Of a stretch of DNA of 64,000 bases, positions 16,920-25,566 are shown one piece after another (positions within the stretch are counted from its first letter, which is position 1; each line of letters starts with the position of its first letter). The DNA is taken from positions 124,001 to 188,000 of the forward strand of contig NZ_JAPFQI010000003.1 of the NCBI RefSeq assembly GCF_026183895.1, given 5' to 3'. Source of the DNA: Sabulicella glaciei (GTDB taxonomy: Bacteria > Pseudomonadota > Alphaproteobacteria > Acetobacterales > Acetobacteraceae). A program made the position numbers and the translations under genes. Below the pieces are notes generated by a model that had not been told where the DNA came from, did not search any database, and saw only the letters and a program-made list of their open reading frames with translations.

Positions 16920-17852
16920 TTGAACGAAGCAGATCTCGACGCCTTCCTGCGGGACCTCCCCATCGTGGACCCGCACCAGCATTTCTGGGACCTGAAGGCG
17001 CATGGGCCACGCTATCCGCATTGGGCGGTGAAGCCCGCGCCGTTCCGCTACGGCAGCACCGCGCCGCTTTTCGGCCGCGACTACCTGCCCGCCGATTACC
17101 GGCGTGACACCGCAGGGCACAACGTCGTCGCCACCGTGCACGTGCAGGCTGGCTGGGCGGGCGACCCGCTGGGCGAGGCGCGCTGGCTTGCCACGCTGCG
17201 GAAGGCGGAAGGCCTGCCTAGCGTCGCGCTCGGTGGGGCCGTGCTTCACGCGCCGGATGCGGAAGCGGTGCTGGATGGCTTGGCCGCCTTCCCCTTCCTG
17301 CGCGGCATCCGCACCAAGCCCACGGCGGACGAGGCGCGGCCGGGCCAGCCACGCGACCTGCCCGGCTCCATGGACGATCCGGCTTGGCGGCGCGGCTTCG
17401 CGGCGCTGGGACGGCGCGGGATGATCTGCGAGGTGCAGGTGCCCTGGTGGGACCTGCCCGCCATGGCCGACGCGGCACGCGACCATCCGGCCGTGCCCTT
17501 CGTCCTCAACCACACCGGCCTGCCCGCGGATCGCTCGCCCGAAGGCCTGGCCGGGTGGTGCCGCGCCCTGGCGCTGCTGGAGCCCTTCCCGCAGGTGCGG
17601 TTGAAGCTGTCGGGGCTGGGCCTACCGCCGGGTCTCTGGCCCGGCGAGGAGAATGCGCGGATCGTGCGCGAGGCCATCGCCGTCATCGGCTGGCGACGCT
17701 GCATGTTCGCCAGCAACTTCCCGGTGGACTCGCTGGTCGCCTCCTTCGACGCCATCTACACCGGCTTCAAGCAGGCGGTGCGTGATATGCCGCGCGAGGC
17801 GATCCGCGCGCTGTTCCACGACAACGCGCGGGAATTCTACCGCATCCCCTGA
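16920..17852 (+). CDS. PF04909-type amidohydrolase 1 (lactonase-like)
   Basis: A 310-aa metal-dependent TIM-barrel hydrolase. The metal site starts with IVDPHQHFWDLK (about 16-27). VLNHTGLP near 197 and FASNFPVDSL near 263 are landmarks of the group that includes 2-pyrone-4,6-dicarboxylate lactonase and sugar lactonases. It ends with LFHDNAREFYRIP. TTG 16920 is used as the start because it follows AGGA at a fair distance and no nearby ATG keeps the first His pair. It is related to the second amidohydrolase at 22706, which sits beside another CoA-transferase. Confidence 0.83.
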   Translation: MNEADLDAFLRDLPIVDPHQHFWDLKAHGPRYPHWAVKPAPFRYGSTAPLFGRDYLPADYRRDTAGHNVVATVHVQAGWAGDPLGEARWLATLRKAEGLPSVALGGAVLHAPDAEAVLDGLAAFPFLRGIRTKPTADEARPGQPRDLPGSMDDPAWRRGFAALGRRGMICEVQVPWWDLPAMADAARDHPAVPFVLNHTGLPADRSPEGLAGWCRALALLEPFPQVRLKLSGLGLPPGLWPGEENARIVREAIAVIGWRRCMFASNFPVDSLVASFDAIYTGFKQAVRDMPREAIRALFHDNAREFYRIP

Positions 17853-17856
17853 GGGA

Positions 17857-18714
17857 TCACCGCTCGACGGTGCGGCGCTCCACCTCCAGCAGCCGCTCCA
17901 GCCCCACGCTGTGCTTCAGCGCCTTGTTCTCCGCCGCGATGGCGCCGCCCACCAGCGGGTCCGGCGCGCCCTCGCGCAGCGCCGCGTAGCAGTCCCGCAG
18001 GGCGCGGTGCATGGCGAGGAGCGGCGTCTGCGCATCCACCACGAGGCGGATGCGCAGCGCCTCCAGATCCGCCGTGCCGAGGCCGGCTTCGGCAAGGCCG
18101 CCCGCCGGCGGCATGTACATCAGCGGCAGGTCGAAGCGCTCCGCCACGGCCCGCAACTCCTCCGGCTCGCGCGTGAGCAGGAAAAGCAGGTCGGCCCCAG
18201 CCTCCGCCATCAGCTCCGCCCGACGCAGCGCATCGTCGAGGCCGTGCATGCGCGCCGCGTTGGTGCGGGCGATGACGAGGAAGTCGGGGCTCCGGCGCAC
18301 CGCCACCGCCTCGCGCACCTTCGCCGCCATCTCCTCCGGCGCGATGACGTGCTCGATGCCGATGTGGTGATGCGCCCGCTTGGGCAGGATCTGGTCCTCG
18401 ATTTCGATGGCCTGGAAACCGGCGCGCTCGGCCAGGGCGATGCTGCGATGCAGGTGCATCGGGTCGCCCCAGCCGCAGGCGCCGTCGAGGATCAGCGGCA
18501 GTCGCGACGCCGAGCCGATCTCGAGCCCGGCCTGGCACATCTCGGTCAGGGAAAGGTTCGCCTCGGTGAAGGTGTTGCAGTAGCCCGAGGCGCCGCCGCC
18601 CAGGTAGATGGCGCGGAACCCCGCCTCCTCCGCCATGCGCGCCATCAGCCCGTTCAGCACCAGCGGCGCGAAGACGGGCGGCCCCTCCCGCAGCATCGCG
18701 CGCAGCGTCGTCAT
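17857..18714 (-). CDS. PEP mutase/isocitrate lyase superfamily enzyme with altered active-site loop
   Basis: A 285-aa TIM-barrel protein. The superfamily core is clear: YLGGGASGYC near residue 38, the metal Asp in LILDGACGWGDP (77), IEIEDQILPKR (104-113) and VIARTNA. Lyases of this family carry KKCGH or KRCGH here, but this protein has KRAHHH, so the catalytic Cys is Ala (114). Isocitrate or methylisocitrate cleavage by the usual mechanism is therefore unlikely. A 2-oxoacid decarboxylase, a hydrolase or an unusual lyase is possible. Its start overlaps the stop of the alpha/beta hydrolase by four bases (ATGA). Confidence 0.82.
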   Translation of the reverse strand: MTTLRAMLREGPPVFAPLVLNGLMARMAEEAGFRAIYLGGGASGYCNTFTEANLSLTEMCQAGLEIGSASRLPLILDGACGWGDPMHLHRSIALAERAGFQAIEIEDQILPKRAHHHIGIEHVIAPEEMAAKVREAVAVRRSPDFLVIARTNAARMHGLDDALRRAELMAEAGADLLFLLTREPEELRAVAERFDLPLMYMPPAGGLAEAGLGTADLEALRIRLVVDAQTPLLAMHRALRDCYAALREGAPDPLVGGAIAAENKALKHSVGLERLLEVERRTVER

Positions 18715-19553
18715 GCGTCGAGGCTCCAGCGGCCGCGCTCCACCGTCGAGAAGAAATCCTGCACGGCGCGGTTGAAAGCCGCCGGTTCCTCCAGGTTGAT
18801 CGCGTGGCCGGTTCGCGGATGCATCCACAGGCCGCAATGGGGGATGACGCGCTTGAGGAACACGTTCGGCTCGATGCAGGGCCAGTCCTCGTCGCCCACG
18901 GCCAGCAGTGTGGGCACCTTCATGCGCCGCAGCTCCTCCTCCCAGGCATAGACCGGGTCGCGCATTCCCTGGTAGCGCGCCTGGGTGTGCGCCGAGCCGA
19001 CAGGCGAGTGCTCGCGCAGGTGCCCGACGAATTCCTCCCAGCCGCGCGGGTTCTTCTTCTTCAGCTGGACCCGGGTGGGGCTATGGCCGGATTCCAGCGC
19101 CAGCTCCCCCCAGCCCTCGGTGCGGATGCGTTCCGCCCGTTCCGCCTGGGCGACGCGCCACGCTTCCAGCTCCTTGAGGTCGGAGCCGGTTCCCACGCCC
19201 GCCACCACCAGCGCCGTCGCCATCTCGGGATGGCGGATACCGAAGAGCAGCGTGGCGAAGGCACCCATGGACAGGCCGACCACATGGGCGCGCGGGATGC
19301 AGAGTCCGCGCATCACCGCCGCGATGTCGGCTACCGCGAAATCCTGGCCATACAGCGCCGGGTCGTCCGGCACGTCGGAAGGGTGGTAGCCGCGCGCGGC
19401 AAAGGTGATGCAGCGATACTCGCGCGAGAAGAAACGGACCTGCGTTTCCCATTCGCGATGGTCGGATCCGTATTCGTGCACGAAGACGATCGGGTGGCCC
19501 TTGCCCGTCTCCTCGTAGTACAGGCGCGCGCCTTCGGCATGGACGTGTGGCAT
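18711..19553 (-). CDS. Alpha/beta-fold hydrolase
   Basis: A 280-aa soluble hydrolase. The nucleophile elbow is GLSMGA with Ser 95. The likely acid is in VGDEDWPC, and the His in RTGHAINLEEP. The oxyanion strand is PIVFVHEYGSD. Family members include enol-lactone hydrolases, carboxylesterases and C-C bond hydrolases; the substrate is unknown. It is translationally coupled to the PEP mutase-like gene (ATGA overlap) and lies 34 bases downstream of binding protein 4, so it probably acts in the same catabolic route. Confidence 0.85.
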   Translation of the reverse strand: MPHVHAEGARLYYEETGKGHPIVFVHEYGSDHREWETQVRFFSREYRCITFAARGYHPSDVPDDPALYGQDFAVADIAAVMRGLCIPRAHVVGLSMGAFATLLFGIRHPEMATALVVAGVGTGSDLKELEAWRVAQAERAERIRTEGWGELALESGHSPTRVQLKKKNPRGWEEFVGHLREHSPVGSAHTQARYQGMRDPVYAWEEELRRMKVPTLLAVGDEDWPCIEPNVFLKRVIPHCGLWMHPRTGHAINLEEPAAFNRAVQDFFSTVERGRWSLDA

Positions 19554-19587
19554 GTCCCGCTGGTTCCTCTCCCGTTGGTGCGTTGGT

Positions 19588-20550
19588 TCAGTTCAGCGTG
19601 ATGTTGGCGGCCTGGATGATTTCCGCATAGCGAGCCCCCTCCTCCGCCACCATCTGCGCGAAGCGCTGCGCGGTGCTAGCGACGACGAAGATCCCCGCCT
19701 CGCGTAGCCGCGCCGTCGTGGCCGGATCGCGCACGGAGGCGCGGAAGGCCTCGGACAGACGTTCGCGCTGTGCAGCCGGCACCTCCGCCCCAGTGGCCAC
19801 GCCGAAATCCGAGGCGGCGGGCACGTCGCCCAGCCCGACCTCCGCCATGGTCGGCACGTCGGGCAGGGTGTCGAGCCGCTCGCCGTAGCCGACGGCCAGG
19901 GCGCGCAGCCGTCCATCCGCCAGGAAGGGCGTCACCTCGGCGATGGTGGGGAACATGGTCTGCAGCCGCCCCGCCAGCAGGTCGGCCATGGCCGGCGCGT
20001 TGCCGCGATACGGCACGTGGACGAGGTCGATGCCCGCGCGCCGCTTCAGCATCTCCGTGCCCAGGTGCAGCGTGGTGCCGATGCCGCTCGTGCCATAGGA
20101 CCATTCGCCGGGGCGGCGCTTCGCCTCCGCCACGAACTCGGCGACGCTGCGCACCGGCAGGTTGCCGGGCACGGCGAAGACATGCGGCGCCAGGGTGAGG
20201 CGGGTGAGCGGTGCGAAATCCGTCATGCGGAAGGACAGGTTGGGATTCAGCAGCATCACCACCGGCCAGCTTGAGCCGGTCATCATCAGCGTGGTTCCGT
20301 CCGGCCGCGCCCGCGCCACCTCCGCCATGCCGACGGCGCCCGTGCCGCCGGTGCGATTCTCCACCACCACGGTCTGCCCGAGATGCGCGCCGGCACCGGG
20401 CGCGACCAGGCGCGCCACCATGTCCATCGGCCCGCCCGCGGCGAAGGGCACGATCAGCCGGATCGGCGGGGCGGACTGGGCGCGCAGCGGCACCGGCGCG
20501 GTCAGCACGGCCGAGGCCAGGAGAGCACGGCGGCCCGGTAGGATGCTCAT
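19588..20550 (-). CDS. Bug/TctC-family periplasmic binding protein 4
   Basis: A 320-aa periplasmic binding protein. The signal MSILPGRRALLASAVLTAPV is followed by a cleavage site before QSAPP. Landmarks are IRLIVPFAAGGPMDMVARL, VVVENRTGGTGAVG, RPDGTTLMM, YGTSGIGTTLHLGTEM, VHVPYRGNAPAMADLLAG and VPTMAEVGLGD. It belongs to a leftward run of six close genes: amidohydrolase 2, CoA-transferase 2, proteins 5 and 4, hydrolase and PEP mutase-like enzyme. The gap to protein 5 is 13 bases. Having two binding proteins in one operon suggests two ligands or two affinities. Confidence 0.9.
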   Translation of the reverse strand: MSILPGRRALLASAVLTAPVPLRAQSAPPIRLIVPFAAGGPMDMVARLVAPGAGAHLGQTVVVENRTGGTGAVGMAEVARARPDGTTLMMTGSSWPVVMLLNPNLSFRMTDFAPLTRLTLAPHVFAVPGNLPVRSVAEFVAEAKRRPGEWSYGTSGIGTTLHLGTEMLKRRAGIDLVHVPYRGNAPAMADLLAGRLQTMFPTIAEVTPFLADGRLRALAVGYGERLDTLPDVPTMAEVGLGDVPAASDFGVATGAEVPAAQRERLSEAFRASVRDPATTARLREAGIFVVASTAQRFAQMVAEEGARYAEIIQAANITLN

Positions 20551-20563
20551 GGCGGTTCCTCCC

Positions 20564-21520
20564 TCAATCCAGGCTGGTCATGCCCGTTCGCCGGATGATG
20601 TCGGAGAAGGCGCGGATGTCGCGGTCGATCAGCGCCGCGAACTCCGCGCCGCTGCTGCCCACCGGCACCATGCCCATCCCATCCAGCCGCTCGCGCAGCG
20701 GCGCGCTGGCCAGGGCACGGCGCGCGGCATCGCCCAGGCGAAGCTGGATCGCCTCGGGCGTGCCGGCGCGGAGCAGGAGGCCGAAGGCGCTTTCCGACAC
20801 GACATCCGGGAAGCCCTGCTCGGCCAGGGTCGGCACGTCGGGAAGCCAGCGCAGCCTTTCGGTGTGGATGGCGGCCAGTGGCTTGAGCTGCCCCTCCCGC
20901 AGAAAGGGAAGCGCATCGGGCAGCGTGCTGAACATGTACGCGACGCGCCCCGCCAGCAGATCGGTGATCGCCGCTGCCCCGCCGCGATACGGCACGTGGG
21001 TGAGGTCGATCCCGGCGCGGATGTTCATCAACTCGCCGGCAAAGTGGTTGGAGGTGGTGACGCCGAAGGACGCGAAGGACAGGCGGCCGGGGCGCGCCTT
21101 CGCATAGGCGACGAACTCCGCCACCGTGGACACGGGCAGGGACGCCGGCACGACCATGACATGCGGGATCACGGCCAGCCGGGAGAGCGGCGCGAGATCC
21201 TCCATCCGGAAGGCCGGGTTGCGGCTGAGCAGCGGGATGACCGGCAGGTTCACGCCCGCCATCAGCGCGGTGTATCCATCGGGGGCGGAGCGCGCCACCT
21301 CCGCGCTGCCGATGGCACCGCCCGCGCCGGTGCGGTTCTCCACCACGACGGGCTGGCCGAGATCCTCGCTCATCAAGGGCGCCAGCAGCCGCGCCAGCGT
21401 GTCGAGCGGCCCGCCCGCGCCGAAGGGCACGACGAGTCGGATGCCGCGCTCCGGCCAGGCGGCAAAGGCCGGGGCCGCCAACGCGGCGCCTGCGGCGGCG
21501 AGAAGGGTGCGGCGCCGCAT
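20564..21520 (-). CDS. Bug/TctC-family periplasmic binding protein 5
   Basis: A 318-aa secreted protein. It starts MRRRTLLAAAGAALAAPAFA with a clear Ala-Phe-Ala cleavage motif. Family segments are IRLVVPFGAGGPLDTLARL, VVVENRTGAGGAIG, PDGYTALM, FASFGVTTSNHFAGELM, THVPYRGGAAAITDLLAG and VPTLAEQGFPD. Its start is two bases from the stop of CoA-transferase 2, and protein 4 follows after 13 bases. The ligand is unknown; the coupling to a CoA-transferase suggests a carboxylate that is activated once inside. Confidence 0.9.
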   Translation of the reverse strand: MRRRTLLAAAGAALAAPAFAAWPERGIRLVVPFGAGGPLDTLARLLAPLMSEDLGQPVVVENRTGAGGAIGSAEVARSAPDGYTALMAGVNLPVIPLLSRNPAFRMEDLAPLSRLAVIPHVMVVPASLPVSTVAEFVAYAKARPGRLSFASFGVTTSNHFAGELMNIRAGIDLTHVPYRGGAAAITDLLAGRVAYMFSTLPDALPFLREGQLKPLAAIHTERLRWLPDVPTLAEQGFPDVVSESAFGLLLRAGTPEAIQLRLGDAARRALASAPLRERLDGMGMVPVGSSGAEFAALIDRDIRAFSDIIRRTGMTSLD

Positions 21521-21522
21521 GG

Positions 21523-22713
21523 TCAGATCACCCTCCGCTCGCGCAGCGCGGCGATGGATTCCGTGTCGTAGCCCAGCTCGCCCAGGATGGCGGCGCTGTC
21601 CTCGCCCTTGTCGCGCGCAGCGGTGCGGAGGCGGCTCGGCGTGCGGGACAGGCGCACGGCCTGCCCCACCAGCTCGATCGGTCCCAGCGACGGATGCTCG
21701 ACCGGCGTGGCGATGCCCAGGTGCTGCACCTGCTCATCCGCGAAGACCTCGTCGATCTTGTTGATCGGCCCGGCTGGCACGCCCGCCTCGTTCAGCACCC
21801 TGATCCACTCGGCGGTGGTGCGCGTGGCCAGCACCTCGCCGATCTCCCGGTTCAGCGCGGCGCGGTTCTTCGAGCGGAGCGGCGCGGTGGAATAGTCGGG
21901 ATTGTCCAGGATGTGCCGCGCACCCGCCGTCTCGCAGAAGCGGGTGAAGATGGCCTTTCCGGTAGCGGCGAGGTTCATCAGCCCGTCCTTCGTGCGGAAC
22001 ACGCCGGTCGGGATGCCGGTGGGGTGATCGTTCCCCGCCTGCCCCGGGACCTCCTTCGCGACCAGCCAGCGCGCCGCCTGGAAGTCGAGCATGGCGATCT
22101 GCGCCTCGAGCAAGGAGGACTGGACCCACTGGCCCTTGCCGCTTTCCTCCCGCTCCAGCAGCGCGATCAGGATGCCCATGGCGCAGAAAAGGCCGGCAGT
22201 GAGGTCCGCCACCGGGATGCCAACGCGCACCGGCCCCTGCCCCGGCAGGCCGGTGATGGACATCAGCCCGCCCATGCCCTGCGCGATCTGGTCGAAGCCC
22301 GGTCGCTTCGCATAGGGCCCGTCCTGGCCGAAGCCGGAAATGGAGCCATAGACGAGGCGCGGGTTGAGGGCGGAAAGCGCCTCGTAGTCGATGCCGAGGC
22401 GCTTCTTCACGTCGGGGCGGAAGTTCTCCACCACCACGTCGGCCTGCTCGACCAGGCGCTTCAGGATGGCGATGCCGTCGGGCGACTTCAGGTCGAGGGT
22501 GAGGCTGCGCTTGTTGCGGTGCAGGTTCTGGAAGTCCGGCCCATGCCGCGCGCCGCCGAAGCCGCCATCGGCGCCGTCCACCCCCTCGGGCGCCTCGATC
22601 TGGATCACGTCGGCGCCCCAGTCGGCGAGTTGCCGCACGCAGGTCGGACCGGACCGCACCCGTGTCAGGTCGATCACGCGGAAGCGGGACAGCGGGCCTT
22701 GCCGTTCAAACAT
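21523..22713 (-). CDS. CaiB/BaiF family III CoA-transferase 2
   Basis: A 396-aa CoA-transferase. Signature segments are FRVIDLTRVRSGPTCVRQLA, GADVIQIEAPEG, NLHRNKRSLTLDLKSPDG, VYGSISGFGQDGPYAKRPGFD, and the catalytic Asp in IPVADLTAGLF, followed by the dimer segment GKGQWVQSSLLEAQ. It is only distantly similar to CoA-transferase 1 at 8747. Its first eight bases overlap the 3' end of the amidohydrolase gene, which points to coupled translation. It probably activates the acid released by that hydrolase or imported by proteins 4 and 5. Confidence 0.88.
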   Translation of the reverse strand: MFERQGPLSRFRVIDLTRVRSGPTCVRQLADWGADVIQIEAPEGVDGADGGFGGARHGPDFQNLHRNKRSLTLDLKSPDGIAILKRLVEQADVVVENFRPDVKKRLGIDYEALSALNPRLVYGSISGFGQDGPYAKRPGFDQIAQGMGGLMSITGLPGQGPVRVGIPVADLTAGLFCAMGILIALLEREESGKGQWVQSSLLEAQIAMLDFQAARWLVAKEVPGQAGNDHPTGIPTGVFRTKDGLMNLAATGKAIFTRFCETAGARHILDNPDYSTAPLRSKNRAALNREIGEVLATRTTAEWIRVLNEAGVPAGPINKIDEVFADEQVQHLGIATPVEHPSLGPIELVGQAVRLSRTPSRLRTAARDKGEDSAAILGELGYDTESIAALRERRVI

Positions 22714-23677
22714 CGAGGGCGATCCGGTAGAAGCGGGCGGCGTTTCGGTGGAAGAACTTCTCCAGCGTCTCGCGCGGGGCGTCCTTCAGCCCTTCCAGCA
22801 TCACCGACACGATGCCCCCGAAATCCGTGCTCAGGCTGGCGACCGGCAGGTTGCTGGCGAAGATGATGCGGTCGGGGCCGAAGATCGCCGCCGCCTCGCG
22901 CACCACGCGCGCATTGGAGGGGATGTCCCACTTGCCGTGCGGCAGGCCGAGCTCCGAGATCTTTATGACGACGTTGGGGCAATCCGCCAGCGCCTCGAGG
23001 CCCCGGCGCCAGATCGCCAGCCCTTCCTCCGACCGGTCGAGCGGCAAGCCGGTGTGGTTCACCACCATCGGGATGCCGGGAAAGGCGCGCGCCACCTCGG
23101 CGCCCTCGGCGAGGTGCCAGTACGGGATGCGCATGTCCCAGGACATGCCGTGCTTCTCCAGCAGCGCGAAGTTCCGCAGCCAGCGATGGTCCTGCATCGT
23201 GCCCAGCTGCCCGGCGGCCGATTGCCCCGGCCCCGGCGAAGTGACGGGGCGTGAGCGGATGCCGCGCATCAGCGGGAAGCGCGCATGGCCTTCCAGGACC
23301 TCGGCGCAATCGGGCTGGATGAAGATGACGTGGCCCACCACCGCGGAAGGCAGGCCGAAACGCGCATGGACCTCGTGCAGCCATTGCGTTTCCTGCACCT
23401 GCTCGTTCTGCGCCCGCGCCGCCTGGATGTGGACCGTGCCGCGGATGTCGAAGCCCGCGAGGTCGGCCGCGTAGTCCGTGGCGAGGTAGTCGCGGCAGAT
23501 CTTGCGGTAGTCGCCGAGGAAGAACTTGGTGTCGTACTGGTCCTGCTTGGTGGGATAGTGCCCGGCCTTGAGGTCCCACAGGTGGTGGTGCGCGTCCACG
23601 ATCGGGATGTCGAGGATGGAGCGGTCGCGCAGCCCCTCCAGGATCGGGCGCGCATCCGCCGCCATGGCTCCGCTCAT
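22706..23677 (-). CDS. PF04909-type amidohydrolase 2 (lactonase-like)
   Basis: A 323-aa relative of the amidohydrolase at 16920. Matching landmarks are IPIVDAHHHLWDLKAG at the N-terminus, TVHIQA, MVVNHTGLPLDRSEEGL, IFASNLPVASL and the ending FFHRNAARFYRIALDV. Metal-dependent hydrolysis of a lactone or decarboxylation is expected for this group. It leads the leftward six-gene operon and is divergent from the GntR gene, so GntR may control it. The 118-bp gap contains GCCAACA at 23724-23730. Confidence 0.85.
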   Translation of the reverse strand: MSGAMAADARPILEGLRDRSILDIPIVDAHHHLWDLKAGHYPTKQDQYDTKFFLGDYRKICRDYLATDYAADLAGFDIRGTVHIQAARAQNEQVQETQWLHEVHARFGLPSAVVGHVIFIQPDCAEVLEGHARFPLMRGIRSRPVTSPGPGQSAAGQLGTMQDHRWLRNFALLEKHGMSWDMRIPYWHLAEGAEVARAFPGIPMVVNHTGLPLDRSEEGLAIWRRGLEALADCPNVVIKISELGLPHGKWDIPSNARVVREAAAIFGPDRIIFASNLPVASLSTDFGGIVSVMLEGLKDAPRETLEKFFHRNAARFYRIALDV

Positions 23678-23795
23678 TCTCGCTTCCTCCGTTTCCCAAA
23701 GCGTGGCACCGCCTCAGGAAATTGCCAACACATTTTCCTTGTGGCGACGCACCAATTCCGCCGCTATGCAGGAGACGGTCTTGCGAGAGCTACGA

Positions 23796-24494
23796 ATGTC
23801 CAAGGGATTGTCGGCAATGATCGTTGCAGCGTCAGCGGAGGAGGCCGGGGCGTCGCCCCTCGCCGCGACGGTCGAGGCCGAGCTGGAAGCCATGATCCTC
23901 CGAGGCGAGCTGGCGCCGGGGCAGCACATCAACGAACTGGCCCTTGCCCGCCGCCTGGGCGTGAGTCGCGGCCCGGTGCGCGAGGCGGCACGCGCGCTGG
24001 AGCGGCAGGGCCTCGTCACCGTGATCCTCAACCGCGGCGCCTTCGTGCGTGAGTTGCCGCTGGAAGAGGCGATGGCGATCTACGAGCTGAACGCGCTCCT
24101 GCTCGGCTATGCCGCGGGTCGCCTGGCCACGGACATCAGCGCCGCCCAGGCGCTGGAATTGCAGGCCATGGTGCGGGAGATGGAGGAAGCGGCGCGCGAC
24201 GGCCGGCGCGACGCCTTCTTCGACCTGAACGTGCGATTCCACATGCGGCAGATGGCCTTTGCCGGCAACGCCCCGGCCGAGGCCGTCTATCTGGCGCACA
24301 CGCGCAAGCTGCTCCTGCTGCGCCGCCGCTCCTTCGAGACGGGGGCGCATATGGGCGATGCGAATGCGGAGCATCGGCAGATCCTCGACGCCATCCTGGC
24401 GGGGGACGTGGAGCAGGCCCGCGCGCTCGGCGAGCGGCACGGGCGGGCGGGACGCGCGCGGCTGCTTTCCGCGATCACGGCATCGGAACGCTGA
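23796..24494 (+). CDS. GntR-family regulator, FCD subgroup
   Basis: A 232-aa regulator. The winged helix has IVAASAEEAG then LEAMILRGELAPGQHINELA, and LARRLGVSRGPVREAARALE as recognition helix and wing. A C-terminal all-helical FCD domain follows, with metal-type residues in VRFHMRQM and NAEHRQIL. FCD proteins sense small carboxylates. Start choice is open between ATG 23766, 23796 and 23817; 23796 has a weak GAGAG at a good distance. It is divergent from the amidohydrolase/CoA-transferase operon and precedes an enoyl-CoA hydratase by 14 bases. Confidence 0.87.
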   Translation: MSKGLSAMIVAASAEEAGASPLAATVEAELEAMILRGELAPGQHINELALARRLGVSRGPVREAARALERQGLVTVILNRGAFVRELPLEEAMAIYELNALLLGYAAGRLATDISAAQALELQAMVREMEEAARDGRRDAFFDLNVRFHMRQMAFAGNAPAEAVYLAHTRKLLLLRRRSFETGAHMGDANAEHRQILDAILAGDVEQARALGERHGRAGRARLLSAITASER

Positions 24495-24508
24495 AGGAGG
24501 AGACTGGC

Positions 24509-25324
24509 ATGGCGGTGGTGGAGACCGAGACGCGCGGGCAGGTGCTCGTGGTGCGGCTGAACCGGCCCGAGCGGCTGAACGCGCTGAACCACGAGATGCG
24601 CGAGGAACTCGCGCGCATCTGGAGCGGCTTCCGGCGCGATGCAGGGCTGGAGGTGGCGATCCTGACCGGAACCGGCCGCGGCTTCTGCGCCGGCGAGGAC
24701 ATGAAGGAATCCCTGGCCGAGCGGAATCCCGGCGGCCGCCGCTCGGTCACGGAGGACCCGTTCAATGCCGGCACGCTGGAGAAGCCGGTGATCGCGGCGG
24801 TGAACGGCTTCGCCATGGGCGGCGGCTTCATGCTGGTGGAACGGACGGACCTCCGCGTCGCGGCGCGCACGGCGATCTTCGAGGTGTCGGAGGCGAAGCG
24901 CTGGCTGCTGGGCGGCTGGAATCACGGGCACCTCGCCAACCTCGCCTTTCCCGTGGCGATGGAGATGGCGCTGGGCTTCCGCTTCACCGCCGAGCGCTTC
25001 TTCCAGCTCGGCTTCGTCAACCGCCTCGTCGAGCCGGGCGAGGAGGTGGAGGCGGCAATGGAGATGGCCTCACACATCCTGACCCTGCCGCCCGCGGCGC
25101 GCGTCAACACGGTGCACATGATGCGCCGCATGCGCCCTGCCCCGAACCCGGCGCAGCGCGACCTCGCCGCGCGCCTGCACGAGCATGGGGCGAAGGACGA
25201 CCTGCTGGAAAGCCGCGCCGCCTTCGCCGAAAAGCGCGCGCCCCGCTTCAAGGGCTGGAACGACCCGGAGGACCGCTACCGCCTGCCGGACCTGGAAGCG
25301 GTCACCCCGCCCGACGCGCGATGA
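24509..25324 (+). CDS. Enoyl-CoA hydratase/isomerase family protein
   Basis: A 271-aa crotonase-fold protein. The oxyanion-hole loops are RGFCAGEDMKES and NGFAMGGGFMLVERTD. In place of the usual PE-GLG-PG catalytic loop it has FEVSEAKRWLLGGW, where a Glu is kept but the following Gly-rich part differs. The reaction (hydration, isomerisation or hydrolysis) is therefore uncertain. GGAGGAG precedes the ATG. It is co-oriented with the GntR gene and probably regulated by it. Its last 23 bases overlap the end of a decayed gene on the other strand. Confidence 0.85.
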   Translation: MAVVETETRGQVLVVRLNRPERLNALNHEMREELARIWSGFRRDAGLEVAILTGTGRGFCAGEDMKESLAERNPGGRRSVTEDPFNAGTLEKPVIAAVNGFAMGGGFMLVERTDLRVAARTAIFEVSEAKRWLLGGWNHGHLANLAFPVAMEMALGFRFTAERFFQLGFVNRLVEPGEEVEAAMEMASHILTLPPAARVNTVHMMRRMRPAPNPAQRDLAARLHEHGAKDDLLESRAAFAEKRAPRFKGWNDPEDRYRLPDLEAVTPPDAR

Positions 25325-25566
25325 AGTTCAGCGTCGCCTCGGCGCAGGTCTCCAAATCGGGGGCGGCGACGGGATAGGAAGCCCCGGGCAGGATCATCAG
25401 CTTCGACCCGGGGATGTGCCCTGGTCTGCACCACGATCCGGACGGGGCAGGAAGGCCAGGGCTGGGCGCTGGCCGGAAGCGCCGGCAGCGGGACCAGCGC
25501 CGCAAGACCGCGTTCGTGATCTGCGGAAACGCCTCTCTGGGCTTTGCGGAGGCCGTGATGCGTCAC
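25302..25566 (-). pseudogene. Remnant of an alpha/beta hydrolase C-terminus
   Basis: On the minus strand, 25302-25421 encodes an in-frame C-terminus with HIPGSKLMILPGASYPVAAP, then ETCAEATLNFIARRAG and a stop, like the last strand, His region and helix of an alpha/beta hydrolase. Upstream in another frame, 25425-25566 reads LAALVPLPALPASAQPWPSC then PVRIVVQT, like the strand before the catalytic acid. The two parts are out of frame and the roughly 30 residues normally between them are missing. No start or nucleophile region exists. The reading is by eye and tentative. Confidence 0.4.

Noticed and set aside
23807-23818. ATTG-TCGG-CAAT palindrome at the GntR start as an autoregulatory site
   Set aside because: The arms are only four bases and it lies in the probable coding start; too weak to claim.
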